From positions 1,860,001 to 1,924,000 of the forward strand of contig NZ_JACGWV010000001.1 of assembly GCF_014137995.1 (NCBI RefSeq): a stretch of DNA of 64,000 bases, in the 5' to 3' direction. Positions 49,383 to 59,486 of this stretch are shown here, one piece after another (the stretch's first letter is position 1; each line of letters begins with the position of its first letter). Made by a program: the position numbers and the translations under genes. This stretch comes from Promicromonospora sukumoe (GTDB lineage: Bacteria > Actinomycetota > Actinomycetes > Actinomycetales > Cellulomonadaceae). Below the pieces are notes generated by a model. The model was given only the letters and a program-made list of their open reading frames with translations, was not told where the DNA came from and searched no databases.

Positions 49383-52300
49383 ATGCACGGTGCTCGCGTT
49401 TGGTTGGTTGCCGCACTGGCGGCTTCCTCCCTGGTCGGTGGCCTGTTGATCCCTGCGGCGGTCGCGTCCGCGGATGCGTCCACGTCTGGTCCCGCGTCTA
49501 CGGAACCGGTCAATGAGATGCCGGACTCGGTGTACCAGGAGCCGAAGAGCCAGCGAGAGCTTCCTGAACCACGTGAGCCCGAGCGTCCGCCACAGGAGTC
49601 GAAGGCGGGCAAGGCGTTGGCGAAGGCGGAGAAGCAGATCGCGGAGCAGATCATTGCCGTCGATGACAGCCTTACCGATGACCGGGTGCGTGCCAAGCCG
49701 GTCGCCGCGCCTGACATCAAGCAGGTCACTGGCGTCGAAGCCGTACGGGCGAGCGCCCGGATGACCGAGCTGGACCTGGCGGCACCGTCAGATCCCGTGG
49801 CCGGTCGTAATGCCGAGAGCGGAACCATCAAGCTCGTCTCGCCCGCCTCCGCGAAGTCCACCACGGCTCCCGTCGGCGCCGGTCCTACCCGAGGTGCCAT
49901 GGACGGTGGCGGGGCTTCGGCTGCGCCAGCACCGGTGAGTTCGGAGCCGTCAGATGCCGCCGCGGTCGCGGCCGACTGTGCGCCGATCCCCGGGGTTCCG
50001 TACGAGGGCAGGGTCGCAATCCAGCAGATGGTCAGCCCGGTGTGGAACAACCGTGATGGTTCTTATCGCGTGCGGGTGACGAACTACGGGACGCAGTCGT
50101 GGCCCACCGGTGCGCGTGTCGGCTATCAAGTGTGGGACAGCAGCGGGAATCTCGTACCGGGTAACTACCCAGAGACCTCCGTGCCGCTCGCGGTGGGGGC
50201 GAACGGTGGGTGGGTCGAGTTCGACGCGGCAGTTCGTCGTCTCGCACCGGCGACATGGTCGTTGACGTGGGACATCTGGGTGCCGGGTGTGGGCTGGTTG
50301 ACCGATCGAGGGTCGTGCGCCACGACCTTCGAGCTGACGGTGGTCAACCAGCCACCGTCGTTCACCTACCGGTCTCCGGCGAGTCCGGGCACGGTCACCA
50401 CACGTACGCCGTTCCTGACCGTGCGGGGGACCGACCCCGATGCGTGGCCCGCGGGCGGGATGGAGTACCAGTTCAAGGTCTGTCGCAACGCGGCCTTGAC
50501 GACCGGCTGTTCGACGTCGCAATGGATTTCTCAGGCGCGGTGGCAGACGCCGTATCTGCAGTGGAACCTCCAGTACTACTGGGGTGTCCAGGTCAGGGAC
50601 GGACACGCCACGACCAGCGGGCTGAGCACTCCACAGTCGTTCACGGTCGTTGTTCCGGTGGCGGACGACTGGCGGCGGGTCGGCAACGGTCTGGGCTTGG
50701 CGGACGTCTTCGGGGTGGTTCTGCCGTACGGGGTCTTTCTGCACCGTGAGACGGACGCGCAGCTGCCCGGTGGCGCGATGCCGTTGGCGGTGGAGCGTAC
50801 GTTCTCCTCGGGCGCGGTGGGTACCGAAGGTGCTTTTGGTCGTGGGTGGCTGTCGCTGTTCGACGCGCGGGTGGTCCGTGACGAAGTCGCAGAGACGATG
50901 ACGGTCACCTACCCGGACGGGCGGCAAGAGATCTTCGGCCAGGATGCTGACGGACAGTGGGCGACCAACCCGGTGTATGGCTCGGCTACTGAGGTGGTCG
51001 AGGACACCGTGGCGCTGGAGATACGGGTCGAACAGTCCACCGGGGAGCTGTTGGTGTACGACTGGTTCTCCGGGCGGTTGGAAGAGGTGCGGGTCGAGGG
51101 GGCAGGGTCGTGGCGGTTGTCCTATGCGGACGGCCTGGTCTCGTCGATCACGCAGTGGCCCTCACGCCGGTCGATCGACGTGGAGTGGGATACGGCGTAT
51201 CAGGACTGTGGTGCTTCGGTTCGCCCGACTCAGCCGTACGTGTCCTCGCTGAGCGTCGATCGGGGTGAGGGCCAGGCTCCGGCGACGTGGGAGTACTTCT
51301 ACGTGTGCAACCGGCTGTACCGCGTCAACGATGCCGAGGGCGGGAACACCGTCTACACCCATCAGGGCACACCGACCGGGGGATCGGCGGTCTTCTCCGG
51401 GACGACCGCGGCAGGGCGAGCACTTCGTGGCCTGGCGTCCAGCGGCTCGTGGCAGACGGTGCCGTCCAGCTTCCAGCAGCGTTCGGTCGTGGTGTCCGAG
51501 CCTGGCTCGGCCAACCGCAAACTCCGACTCCTGAGGCCGCTGTCCGGGTTCGAGGGCTATTACCGCGACGCCTACAACTCGTTCAACGGCGTGACGGCGA
51601 TGTACTGCACGTCCCGCGAGATCCGGAGCAGTGCGGAGTACTGCTTCGACACCTACGACACGCTCGAGTTCGACGTCCAGGGAAGGGTACGGGTCAAGGC
51701 CAACCGACCAGACGGAACAGGGTCGGGCACGGGCAACCCGCGGCGCTGGCTGTACAGCGCCACGACGGGCCGGCTGAGCGCGATCATCGACGAAGAAAAC
51801 AACATCGTCGAGTACGGGTACGGCGGCTGGGGCAACCTGACCACGTCGTACGCGTATCGAGACCCCAGCACCCAGGTCACCAGCCAGAGCTACTACCGGC
51901 CTACCGATCAGGACCCAGATGGGCCGCCACGTTTGACCGGGGCGACGGTGACACCCACCCAGGCCGGCCAAACGGTTCCGGGTAGCGAGTTCGTCGACCA
52001 GTACACCTACGACTCCGTGGGCCGGCTGATCGCGGTGGACGCGCCCACCGTCCCGGGCGTTCCCGACGGGGAGCAACGTTCCTACACGTACACCACGGGA
52101 ACTGAGACCGCGGTTACCTCAGGCGGCAGCCAGACCGCCGGGAAGAAGATGCCCGCTGGCCTGCTGCGCACCGAGACGACCGCGGCCGGTACGACCTCGT
52201 ACGGGTACAACGAAGCCGGGGACCTGACCTGGACCCGGGAAGCCGGCGGCGGAAGGGTCGGACGAGACTACGACGCCGCCGGATACATGATCCGGGAAGT

Positions 52301-55300
52301 GGTCAACGGTGAAGCGGAGATCACCTATACCCGTGACCGGCTGGGTCGGGTGACCCGCGAGCTCGAGGGCTACACCTATCCATGGCTGGGCGATTTGGAT
52401 GAGCAGGGCGTGCGGGTCGTGGACCGCGAGTACGACGCCGACGGCCTCGTCACCGGCGTGACCGAACGCGCGGTGGCATTCAACCCGCACACCGGGATCA
52501 TCGACTGGGACACCGACGTGTTGCCACCGCGGGCTAGCCAGTACGAGTACACACCCCAGGGGCGCCTGTCCGAGGTTACGGACTCCGGCGGCGGGGTGAC
52601 GGTGTACACCTACTCGGCGTCCAACCCCGACCAGGTCGCATCGACGACCGACGCTCGTGGCCGACGCACCCTGTACAGCTACGACATCCGTGGGCGCCTG
52701 AGCGTGGTGCGGGCTGACGTGGGGCCGCCTGGTCAGACATCACGGGTGGAAATCGCGCGCTACTCCTACAACCTCGCCGGGCAGCTGTCGTCAGAGCTGG
52801 ATGCCCTGCAGCGGCCGACCTACTACGAGTACACGCTCGGCGGGACGTTCCACGGCTACACCGGTGACGGGTACCCGACCACGGCGCTGCGCCCCAGCGT
52901 GGTGATCGACGGTGAAGACCAGCCCGTGACGTTGTGGGACCGCGAGTACGACGGTGCGGGCAACGTGATCCGCGAGACCGTCGGCGGGCAGCGCACCACC
53001 GAGTACGAGTACGACGCGATGTCACGCCTGGTGTCCACGACCCTGGACCCGGGCGGCCTGGACCGAATGGTCACGACCAAGCGAGACGCAGCAGGCCGCG
53101 AAATCGGCACCGAGCTCACCGATGGCACGCGCACCGAACGTCACACCCAGGACCTGAATGCGGCCGGGTACGTCGTCGCGGACCACGCCTGGCTGGATGA
53201 CGACACGGCGCTGACCACGCAGTACGAGCGGGACGTCTGGGGAAACGCGGTCCGTGTGGTCGACCCGCGTGGTGTCGCCAACCCGACCCAGGCCGCGAAG
53301 TACACGTCTCACGCGTTTGCCGACCCGCATGGCCGTGTCGTCGAGACCACCGGGTTCGAAGTCACCGTCGACACCCCCACCTCCACGACCGGTTCGGGGG
53401 CATACACCGCCTTCACGCAGTCGACGCGCCGCAGCCAGGACACGATCGCTCACGACCCGTTCGGGCAGGTCAGCCTTGTGCAAGCCGCCAACGGGCAGAC
53501 CACGCGCTACGAATACGACACCGCCGGCCGCGTCGCCGCCGAGCACCAGCCCGCCTACCAGACACCTGGCGGAGAAACGATTGAGCCGGTCACCCGGTAC
53601 GAGTACAACCCTGCCGGCGACCTGGCCCGGATGACAGACCCGCGCGGCGGGGTCACCGACTACGCCTACGACGTGTCAGGCAACCTTGTGCGCGAGCAAG
53701 GCCCTGTGGTCGACGGTCAACGCCCTACGACGACCTACACCTACGACGTCGCGAACCAGCTCACCAGCACGACCAGTCCATCAGGCGTCAGGACTAGCTT
53801 CGGCTACGACGCCCTGGGCCGGATGGTTGCCCAGACCGTCGCCGTGCGGACCGATTCGTCTGACCCGGACTCACCCACCACCAACCACATCACGAGCTAC
53901 GCCTACGACGCCGTGGGCAACCTGACGGCGACGACCTCCCCGCAGGGCCGGACCACGCGGTACGAGCACAACGCGGCCGGCGAGATCACCGCCGTCCACA
54001 ACCCCGGACGTACCGAACCTGTCCGGTACACCTACGACCTGGCCGGCCGGGTCACCAGCACGACCGACGGTGCCGACCGGGGAGTCGAGCACGTCTACGA
54101 CCTTGCCGGGCGGCGCACCTCAAGCACACAGGTCGGCTCCAGCGGTGGCCGGTTGACCACGGCGTTCGAGTACGACGAAGCCAGCAACCTCGTCGCCGTG
54201 ACCGACCCCCGCGGGACAACCACGACCTCGACGGTCGATCCCGCCGGGCGGACGACGAAGATCAGCCAGCCGATCTCCAGCACCGAAGAAATCGACGTCG
54301 AGGTCGGCTACGACATCGCGGACAACCCGGTCCGGATCCGCAACGGCGAAGGCAACGACACCTGGACCACGTACAACTCGTGGGGCCTGCCCGAGAAGGT
54401 CATCGAACCGCCGACCCCGCGTGATCCGGCATTGACGGACCGGTCCTGGACCACGACCTACGACGCCGGCGGCAACCCTGTCTCCCTGACGAAGCCGGGC
54501 GGGGTAGTCGTCACGACGGCGTACGACGCGCTCAGCCGGGTACGGAGCCTGGAGGCGGGCGGCCCGTACGGAGATGAGGACGCGCAGTTCGCCTATGACC
54601 TCGAAAGCCGCCTGGCCGAAGCGACGAACGGCCCGACAGGGAAGGTCGCGCTCGCGTGGGACGACCTAGGCCGCCTGACCGAGTCAGAGGGACCGGGTGG
54701 CTCCAGCCATCGCTTCGGATACGACGCGGACGGCCTGCTCACCAGCGACGCCGCTAGCAACACGGCGATCGGAACAACGACCTACGAGCGCGACGACGCC
54801 GGCGATGTGACCCGTACGACGAACCAGTCCACACGTGGCACCCAGGCGTGGACCTCGCACTACGCCGACGCGACCGGTGACCTCCAGCTACGCGGGCTAC
54901 CCGGTGGGATGCGGACCGACTGGGCCTACGACCAGTACGGCCGCACCAGGGACATCACCACCAGCAACAGCCTTCACGATGTCGTCCACACCATCAGCTA
55001 CGAGTACGACGCCAACGGCAACGTCGCCTCCAAACGATCGTCCGAGGGCATCTCATTCGGCGGCGAATACGCCTACGACCTGGCCAACCGACTCACGACC
55101 TTCGCACCACGCGCCGCCGACGGAACCACAGGGCAAGATCCCGAACACACCTATGACTGGGACGACGCCGGCAACCGCTTGGCCGAGACGGTCGGGACAA
55201 CAGCACGCGAATGGGAGTACGACGACCGCAACCGGCTGGTGGATCTCACCACGACCGACGGAGCACAACCGGTCGTCACGCCGATCGACGTCGATCCCCG

Positions 55301-57272
55301 CGGCAACATCACCAACATCGGTGACCGCGCGCTCGAATACGACCACCTGGACCAGCTCACGACCGACAGCACGGCAACCGGAGCGACGTTCAACTCCTAC
55401 GACGCGACCGGCCGGCTCGCTTATGCCCAGGACGCAGCGATCGGAGGCGGAACGTTCGACTACGCCGGGTTGAGCGCAGACCCAGCCGCAGTGTCCAACG
55501 TCCGACTCGGCGGCATCTCCCGGAGCGAGGTCGTTACCCGCAACGCAGACGGACAGATCCTTGCCAGCGCGACCGCGTCCGCTGCCGGCGCCTACGCAAC
55601 ACGCACTGCCCTGACCGACGCGCACACCGATATGACCGGGGCCCTGGCACTCTCAGGTAGCGCGGCAGGACAACACGTGGCTCGGGTCGGCTATGACCCA
55701 TTCGGCCAGCGCTGGACCGGATCTGCCACACCTGGCAGCGTCACCCACCCTGCGTCCATGTTCGGATTCCAGTCCGACTGGACCAACCCCGCCACAGGCG
55801 CCGTCAACATGGGAGCCCGCTGGTACGACCCAGCCCTGGGCACCTTCCTCTCCCGTGACAGCACCAGCCTCCCGCCGACGTCCACCGACGCCGTCAACCG
55901 ATACACCTATGCAGGCGGGAACCCGACTACGTTCTTCGACCCGACAGGTCGCTTCCTGAAGCTGCCTGACTTGTTCGGGGACGTGTCCACGGGCTTGGAC
56001 AACATGGTCGACGACGCCTACAAGAACCTCGACAACGTCACCAAGTCCGCTGGCAATCACCTCAGCGACGCCGGCCAGTACGCCAGAAACGCCGGACGCG
56101 CCCTGAACAGCCCCGCCGGGCGAGCAATCACCAAGATCGCCGGTCGCGTCGGACTCAAGCTCATCCCTGGACTGGGCTGGATCAGCCTCGCCGCTGACGC
56201 CTACATGCTCTACGACTGGGCCACCACGCAAGGACGACCGCACGTTGCCCCGGGTGCCGGCAGAACTCCGACCAGCGGAAACCTCCGGACCGAGACCGGC
56301 TCGGTCAGCGTCACCTCGCCACAAGCCGACCCGCCACCCCCGCCGGCACCGACCATCACCCACGTCAAGACATGGACCAACCTGGAAAACAAGAGCAGCG
56401 ATGTAACGCTCTCCAACGTCGGCGGCATGCGGGTGGTCACCACCACCTGGATGGCCGACAAGTACCGATACACCCAGAACATCTGGTCCAACGGGCACTG
56501 GGACGACTGGGTCCGGACGTTCCTCGGCCACTACACGATCGACGTCATCAAGGAGCAGCTCGGCAAGGTCGTCGACCCCACCCGCGTGGACGCCTCCCAC
56601 ACCACCCCGACGCAAACAGCACAGGTCAAGACCAGCGCGCAGGCTGCAGACGACGGGCAGTGCGGACTGTCCGGCACCCTACTGTCCTGCATGCTGGCAC
56701 TTCCCACGGTGACCACCGGATGTGCTCCATGGGACGCTCCTTTACGCCTGTGCACCGCGATAGCAGCCACTCCGGGCGCGCCTGGTTCTACAGGACCTGC
56801 CACGGGGTCCGACGCAACCGGTACCACACCGACGCCGGTCGCACCCCAGCCAGAAGGGGCAGGCACCGGGGGGTCCGACGGCAGCAAGCCTCCTACGAGC
56901 TCGCCAGCGTGTGAGCCAGACGCCGACAGCGCCAGCGAAGAATCTAGGAGCCTGGCAGAGTACTGGCCACCCAACCGAGGTGCGCTGGGCGAGACCACGC
57001 GTGAGTTCCTTTACGCAGGCACCCGGATCGACCGATACGGACATCCTTTTGGTAGGTTCGTTGCGCCGGCCGGGACGCCGTATGCGATGCGAGCGCTTCC
57101 TCCGGGATCGTCATCGAAACCACTTACAACTTACGAGGTTTTGAAGCCGTTTGAAGTTCAGTCATCGCAGGCTGCGCCCGCTTTTTGTGAACTCGGATTG
57201 GGTACTCAATACGAACTGCCCACTAGTGTCGACAAACTTGTCGTCAAGGGGATTCTTCGGGAGGTGAAGTGA
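49383..57272 (+). CDS. Secreted Rhs/YD-repeat toxin with C-terminal TNT (NADase) domain
   Basis: A 2629-residue polymorphic toxin. It starts with a Sec signal peptide (VWLVAALAASSLVGGLLIPAAVASA), a disordered stretch, an Ig-like domain (about 215-330), a DUF6531-like entry (LHRETDAQLPGGAMPLAVERTFSSG) and then many YD repeats (about 480-2100). The Rhs core DPFGQRW...GARWYDPALGTFLSRD...NRYTYAGGNPTTFFDPTGRF ends near residue 2187. The variable part has a hydrophobic helix pair (about 2240-2280) and ends in a TNT domain of about 105 residues (2526-2629): YWPPNRGA, GTRIDRYG (Arg2548), GRF (Phe2559), RALPPGS and GTQYELP (Gln2609). TNT domains hydrolyse NAD+ and kill cells. The next gene encodes the immunity protein. 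No secretion apparatus (T6SS, T7SS) is nearby. Confidence 0.95.
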   Translation: MHGARVWLVAALAASSLVGGLLIPAAVASADASTSGPASTEPVNEMPDSVYQEPKSQRELPEPREPERPPQESKAGKALAKAEKQIAEQIIAVDDSLTDDRVRAKPVAAPDIKQVTGVEAVRASARMTELDLAAPSDPVAGRNAESGTIKLVSPASAKSTTAPVGAGPTRGAMDGGGASAAPAPVSSEPSDAAAVAADCAPIPGVPYEGRVAIQQMVSPVWNNRDGSYRVRVTNYGTQSWPTGARVGYQVWDSSGNLVPGNYPETSVPLAVGANGGWVEFDAAVRRLAPATWSLTWDIWVPGVGWLTDRGSCATTFELTVVNQPPSFTYRSPASPGTVTTRTPFLTVRGTDPDAWPAGGMEYQFKVCRNAALTTGCSTSQWISQARWQTPYLQWNLQYYWGVQVRDGHATTSGLSTPQSFTVVVPVADDWRRVGNGLGLADVFGVVLPYGVFLHRETDAQLPGGAMPLAVERTFSSGAVGTEGAFGRGWLSLFDARVVRDEVAETMTVTYPDGRQEIFGQDADGQWATNPVYGSATEVVEDTVALEIRVEQSTGELLVYDWFSGRLEEVRVEGAGSWRLSYADGLVSSITQWPSRRSIDVEWDTAYQDCGASVRPTQPYVSSLSVDRGEGQAPATWEYFYVCNRLYRVNDAEGGNTVYTHQGTPTGGSAVFSGTTAAGRALRGLASSGSWQTVPSSFQQRSVVVSEPGSANRKLRLLRPLSGFEGYYRDAYNSFNGVTAMYCTSREIRSSAEYCFDTYDTLEFDVQGRVRVKANRPDGTGSGTGNPRRWLYSATTGRLSAIIDEENNIVEYGYGGWGNLTTSYAYRDPSTQVTSQSYYRPTDQDPDGPPRLTGATVTPTQAGQTVPGSEFVDQYTYDSVGRLIAVDAPTVPGVPDGEQRSYTYTTGTETAVTSGGSQTAGKKMPAGLLRTETTAAGTTSYGYNEAGDLTWTREAGGGRVGRDYDAAGYMIREVVNGEAEITYTRDRLGRVTRELEGYTYPWLGDLDEQGVRVVDREYDADGLVTGVTERAVAFNPHTGIIDWDTDVLPPRASQYEYTPQGRLSEVTDSGGGVTVYTYSASNPDQVASTTDARGRRTLYSYDIRGRLSVVRADVGPPGQTSRVEIARYSYNLAGQLSSELDALQRPTYYEYTLGGTFHGYTGDGYPTTALRPSVVIDGEDQPVTLWDREYDGAGNVIRETVGGQRTTEYEYDAMSRLVSTTLDPGGLDRMVTTKRDAAGREIGTELTDGTRTERHTQDLNAAGYVVADHAWLDDDTALTTQYERDVWGNAVRVVDPRGVANPTQAAKYTSHAFADPHGRVVETTGFEVTVDTPTSTTGSGAYTAFTQSTRRSQDTIAHDPFGQVSLVQAANGQTTRYEYDTAGRVAAEHQPAYQTPGGETIEPVTRYEYNPAGDLARMTDPRGGVTDYAYDVSGNLVREQGPVVDGQRPTTTYTYDVANQLTSTTSPSGVRTSFGYDALGRMVAQTVAVRTDSSDPDSPTTNHITSYAYDAVGNLTATTSPQGRTTRYEHNAAGEITAVHNPGRTEPVRYTYDLAGRVTSTTDGADRGVEHVYDLAGRRTSSTQVGSSGGRLTTAFEYDEASNLVAVTDPRGTTTTSTVDPAGRTTKISQPISSTEEIDVEVGYDIADNPVRIRNGEGNDTWTTYNSWGLPEKVIEPPTPRDPALTDRSWTTTYDAGGNPVSLTKPGGVVVTTAYDALSRVRSLEAGGPYGDEDAQFAYDLESRLAEATNGPTGKVALAWDDLGRLTESEGPGGSSHRFGYDADGLLTSDAASNTAIGTTTYERDDAGDVTRTTNQSTRGTQAWTSHYADATGDLQLRGLPGGMRTDWAYDQYGRTRDITTSNSLHDVVHTISYEYDANGNVASKRSSEGISFGGEYAYDLANRLTTFAPRAADGTTGQDPEHTYDWDDAGNRLAETVGTTAREWEYDDRNRLVDLTTTDGAQPVVTPIDVDPRGNITNIGDRALEYDHLDQLTTDSTATGATFNSYDATGRLAYAQDAAIGGGTFDYAGLSADPAAVSNVRLGGISRSEVVTRNADGQILASATASAAGAYATRTALTDAHTDMTGALALSGSAAGQHVARVGYDPFGQRWTGSATPGSVTHPASMFGFQSDWTNPATGAVNMGARWYDPALGTFLSRDSTSLPPTSTDAVNRYTYAGGNPTTFFDPTGRFLKLPDLFGDVSTGLDNMVDDAYKNLDNVTKSAGNHLSDAGQYARNAGRALNSPAGRAITKIAGRVGLKLIPGLGWISLAADAYMLYDWATTQGRPHVAPGAGRTPTSGNLRTETGSVSVTSPQADPPPPPAPTITHVKTWTNLENKSSDVTLSNVGGMRVVTTTWMADKYRYTQNIWSNGHWDDWVRTFLGHYTIDVIKEQLGKVVDPTRVDASHTTPTQTAQVKTSAQAADDGQCGLSGTLLSCMLALPTVTTGCAPWDAPLRLCTAIAATPGAPGSTGPATGSDATGTTPTPVAPQPEGAGTGGSDGSKPPTSSPACEPDADSASEESRSLAEYWPPNRGALGETTREFLYAGTRIDRYGHPFGRFVAPAGTPYAMRALPPGSSSKPLTTYEVLKPFEVQSSQAAPAFCELGLGTQYELPTSVDKLVVKGILREVK

Positions 57273-57499
57273 ATAGGTCCGAACTTCGTAGTCTGCTCGT
57301 CGAGCTAGGAATACCGCACGACGCGTACGAGCTGGACGGTGATGTCCGGGACGAGAGCTTTGTTCTCGGTGAAAGCTACGGAACCTGGTTCGTCTACTAT
57401 TCGGAAAGGGGGCTGCGGTCCAGGGAAAGAAAATTCACTTCTGAAAGTGACGCGTGTGAATATCTGCTACGAGTTCTAAGGCGCGGGTTCAGGGTATAG
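57269..57499 (+). CDS. TNT immunity protein (IFT-like)
   Basis: A 76-residue protein whose GTG start overlaps the toxin stop by four bases (GTGA), which couples its translation to the toxin. The sequence (LRSLLVELGIPHDAYELDGDVRDESFVLGESYGTWFVYYSERGLRSRERKFTSESDACEYLLRVL) follows the pattern of the immunity factor for TNT: N-terminal helix, VYYSERGLRS strand-turn and a final helix. It should bind the TNT domain in the cytoplasm and block NAD+ hydrolysis. Confidence 0.9.
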   Translation: MNRSELRSLLVELGIPHDAYELDGDVRDESFVLGESYGTWFVYYSERGLRSRERKFTSESDACEYLLRVLRRGFRV

Positions 57500-57548
57500 G
57501 CGAAATTGTGCTCGTAGGCAAGCAATCTGCAATCAAGGTGGTGCTGCA

Positions 57549-57885
57549 ATGAGCGAGTTGGATTTTTTTGGGTAATGGTGCCGCCCGCGATTCGGAGATT
57601 GTCGCTGTCGTGTCATCGCTAATTGATCTGCTCGGCCGCTACGACGACGCACGCGCCGTGGAATGGCTAGAGGGTCGGCGTGCAATCTTGGAGAGCGACA
57701 GGGGGCTCGAGCGGAAATCGGTGATTTCTGACCTGCATCGGATCGTCCTAGGTATGGGCGGCCTGATGGACATGCGCCTTTCCGGTCCATCGCCTGAAAT
57801 GGAGCGACAGGCGAACGTCGAACTCCGTGCGCTGGCGGATCGCCTTTACGAACTGACCAATGTCATCAAACCGCCTCACGAATGA
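57549..57885 (+). pseudogene. DUF6966-like second immunity-type gene with a homopolymer frameshift
   Basis: ATG 57549 has AAGGTGG upstream and opens MSELDF, but a run of seven T (57563-57569) puts a TAA a few codons later. With six T the frame continues as LGNGAARDSEIVAVVSSLIDLLGRYDDARAVEWLEGRRAIL...GGLMDMRLSG to the stop at 57883-57885, about 111 residues. The sequence resembles the small DUF6966 proteins of toxin-immunity loci. Either the gene is broken, slippage on the T run restores the frame, or a TTG at 57568 is used; a sequencing error is also possible. Confidence 0.65.
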
Positions 57886-58382
57886 GGTTGACCAGCTCGG
57901 TAGCTGTGGGGCTGTGCGTAAGGGCGCCATGTCTTGTCCTGCGCGCCCAGGGCGTCAAAAGCCTCCCGACCGCATCCCAAACGGCGCCTAACAAGGGATC
58001 CCCTGATCGTCAGTCTCCTCACCGTGCCAAGCGCTGCTCGGACCGTGCGGGTCGCGACGGGGCGGCCGGTGCTGCGAGGTCAGCGGCGAAATGTGTCCCG
58101 TGTACCTTCCAGCGAGCTGAGCGGCAGCGCCAACTCCTGGGCACGTGCCCAGGAGTTGCCGGGCACATCGGCGATCAGCCCGCGGGGGAGCCTCGTCGCG
58201 CCAGCCGACTCGGCCGGCGACTTTGAATTGCCATTGGTCCCAAGTCACAGGGAAGGTCCAGCCTCTCGCGTCTGGGGCTAGGCCACCAGATCAGGACCGG
58301 TTTGCACAGTTCAACGTCTGATCGACGACATCTCGATTGCCTTGCCCCTAGGCGTTCGCCAACGAGTCAGCCAGGATAGTGC
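57886..58382. other. Gene-free stretch with a perfect palindrome
   Basis: About 500 bases without a supported gene between the immunity-type gene and the next hypothetical gene; it contains the 28-bp palindrome listed below. Confidence 0.4.
58131..58158. repeat. Perfect 28-bp palindrome
   Basis: CAACTCCTGGGCAC is followed directly by its reverse complement GTGCCCAGGAGTTG. As RNA it would form a hairpin with a short CACGTG-centred loop. It may be the terminator of the toxin-immunity operon or a protein-binding site. Confidence 0.7.
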
Positions 58383-59093
58383 GTGGCTACCTGTCCGTTC
58401 GGCCACGATGAAGGTGACATGTCTGCTGATCTCGACCCGGATCTGAACGTCTTTGACAGTCTCTATGCCGTTGTTTTGCACGGGCACTTGGGTGGCAGGT
58501 TGCGGTGGTCGCCCGAGGAGCACGGATGGCTCCGATGGAGCAGCATCTATGGCGTCTGGGAGCCTGCCGTAGACCCGAGTGTGTCCCCGAATGACGAGGA
58601 TCTACGTATCGGGCGTAGCCTGGCTGCGCGACCGGACTGCATGGACTGCGGCGGCCAGTCGGCCATGCACTTCATAGAGACTGACCCGTTCGGACGTCCT
58701 ACCCGGTACTGCGTGGCGCGGCCGTCGGCTGCGGTCGTCGGTAGCAGCGGCACCAAGAAGCACTGGGGCAGCCCGCACGGGTGTCTCCGGAACAGCGCCT
58801 ACCAAGGTGAGTACTACGAGTACGAGCGACAGGACGGGGTGTCCTGGCCCGGGGGATGGTTCCTCTACGGCGAGCCGCTGTCGGCTGACCCTGTGATAGC
58901 GAGCGAATGGTGCTCGAGATGCACCGGGGCGGCTAGGAACGTGGCCGCGCATTATGGGCTCTTCGCTGGTACGTCAGAAGAGCAAGCCGCTGCGTGGGAT
59001 AGATACGCGCAGGACATGACCCGGCGGATCAAAGATGCAGATTCGGGCGGTGTCCAAGGCCTGGTCGGAATTTGGTCGATGACGGCAAGCTGA
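58383..59093 (+). CDS. Hypothetical protein with two Cys pairs
   Basis: A 236-residue protein from GTG 58383 (or ATG 58419, with GAAGGTG upstream). It contains LRWSPEEHGWLRWSSIYGVWEPAVDPS, a CMDCGG motif near residue 86 and EWCSRCTGAARN near residue 178, which may form zinc sites. It has no signal or membrane segment. I do not recognise the family. It lies downstream of the Rhs locus and may belong to it. Confidence 0.6.
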   Translation: MATCPFGHDEGDMSADLDPDLNVFDSLYAVVLHGHLGGRLRWSPEEHGWLRWSSIYGVWEPAVDPSVSPNDEDLRIGRSLAARPDCMDCGGQSAMHFIETDPFGRPTRYCVARPSAAVVGSSGTKKHWGSPHGCLRNSAYQGEYYEYERQDGVSWPGGWFLYGEPLSADPVIASEWCSRCTGAARNVAAHYGLFAGTSEEQAAAWDRYAQDMTRRIKDADSGGVQGLVGIWSMTAS

Positions 59094-59372
59094 GTTGCGG
59101 ACGATGTCCAACGTCAACGTTGAGGCTTCTCGCCCGACACGTACACCGGCCGATGCCTCGTGGCCTACGTGGTCGTTATCACCACACCTTGTCGAAGTCG
59201 CTGAGTGCCATCGTAGCGAGTGGCCCGGCGGCCTCTGCTGCTTCGCGGTCGAAGCTGCGGTCGTGACCGCCTGGGCTGTGACTGGCGCATCGCGACCTCG
59301 CTGGTCATGCCGTCCTCGCAAGTAGATAAGGGCGTGACGATACCTGCCAAGTCCCCCTCCGGACACTTTTTT

Positions 59373-59390
59373 CCCGCTGTGACCAGCGGG
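59373..59390 (+). terminator. Small hairpin, first of a tandem pair
   Basis: CCCGCTG (59373-59379) pairs with CAGCGGG (59384-59390) around TGAC and is followed by TTT. On its 5' side is a TTTTTT run. It precedes a stronger terminator by 15 bases. Confidence 0.5.
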
Positions 59391-59404
59391 TTTACCGAGT
59401 AGAC

Positions 59405-59445
59405 GAACGCCGAGCACCTCGTAGAGGTCTCGGCGTTCTTTGTTT
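59405..59445 (+). terminator. Intrinsic terminator with T-tract
   Basis: GAACGCCGAG plus ACCTC (59405-59420, one bulged C) pairs with GAGGT plus CTCGGCGTTC (59424-59438), followed by TTTGTTTTG. This is the clearest rho-independent terminator of the window. It ends plus-strand transcription before the convergent glycosyltransferase gene. Confidence 0.85.
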
Positions 59446-59486
59446 TGTGGCGCGGCCCAGGACGTTGAGCGACCCGCCGACGATCG

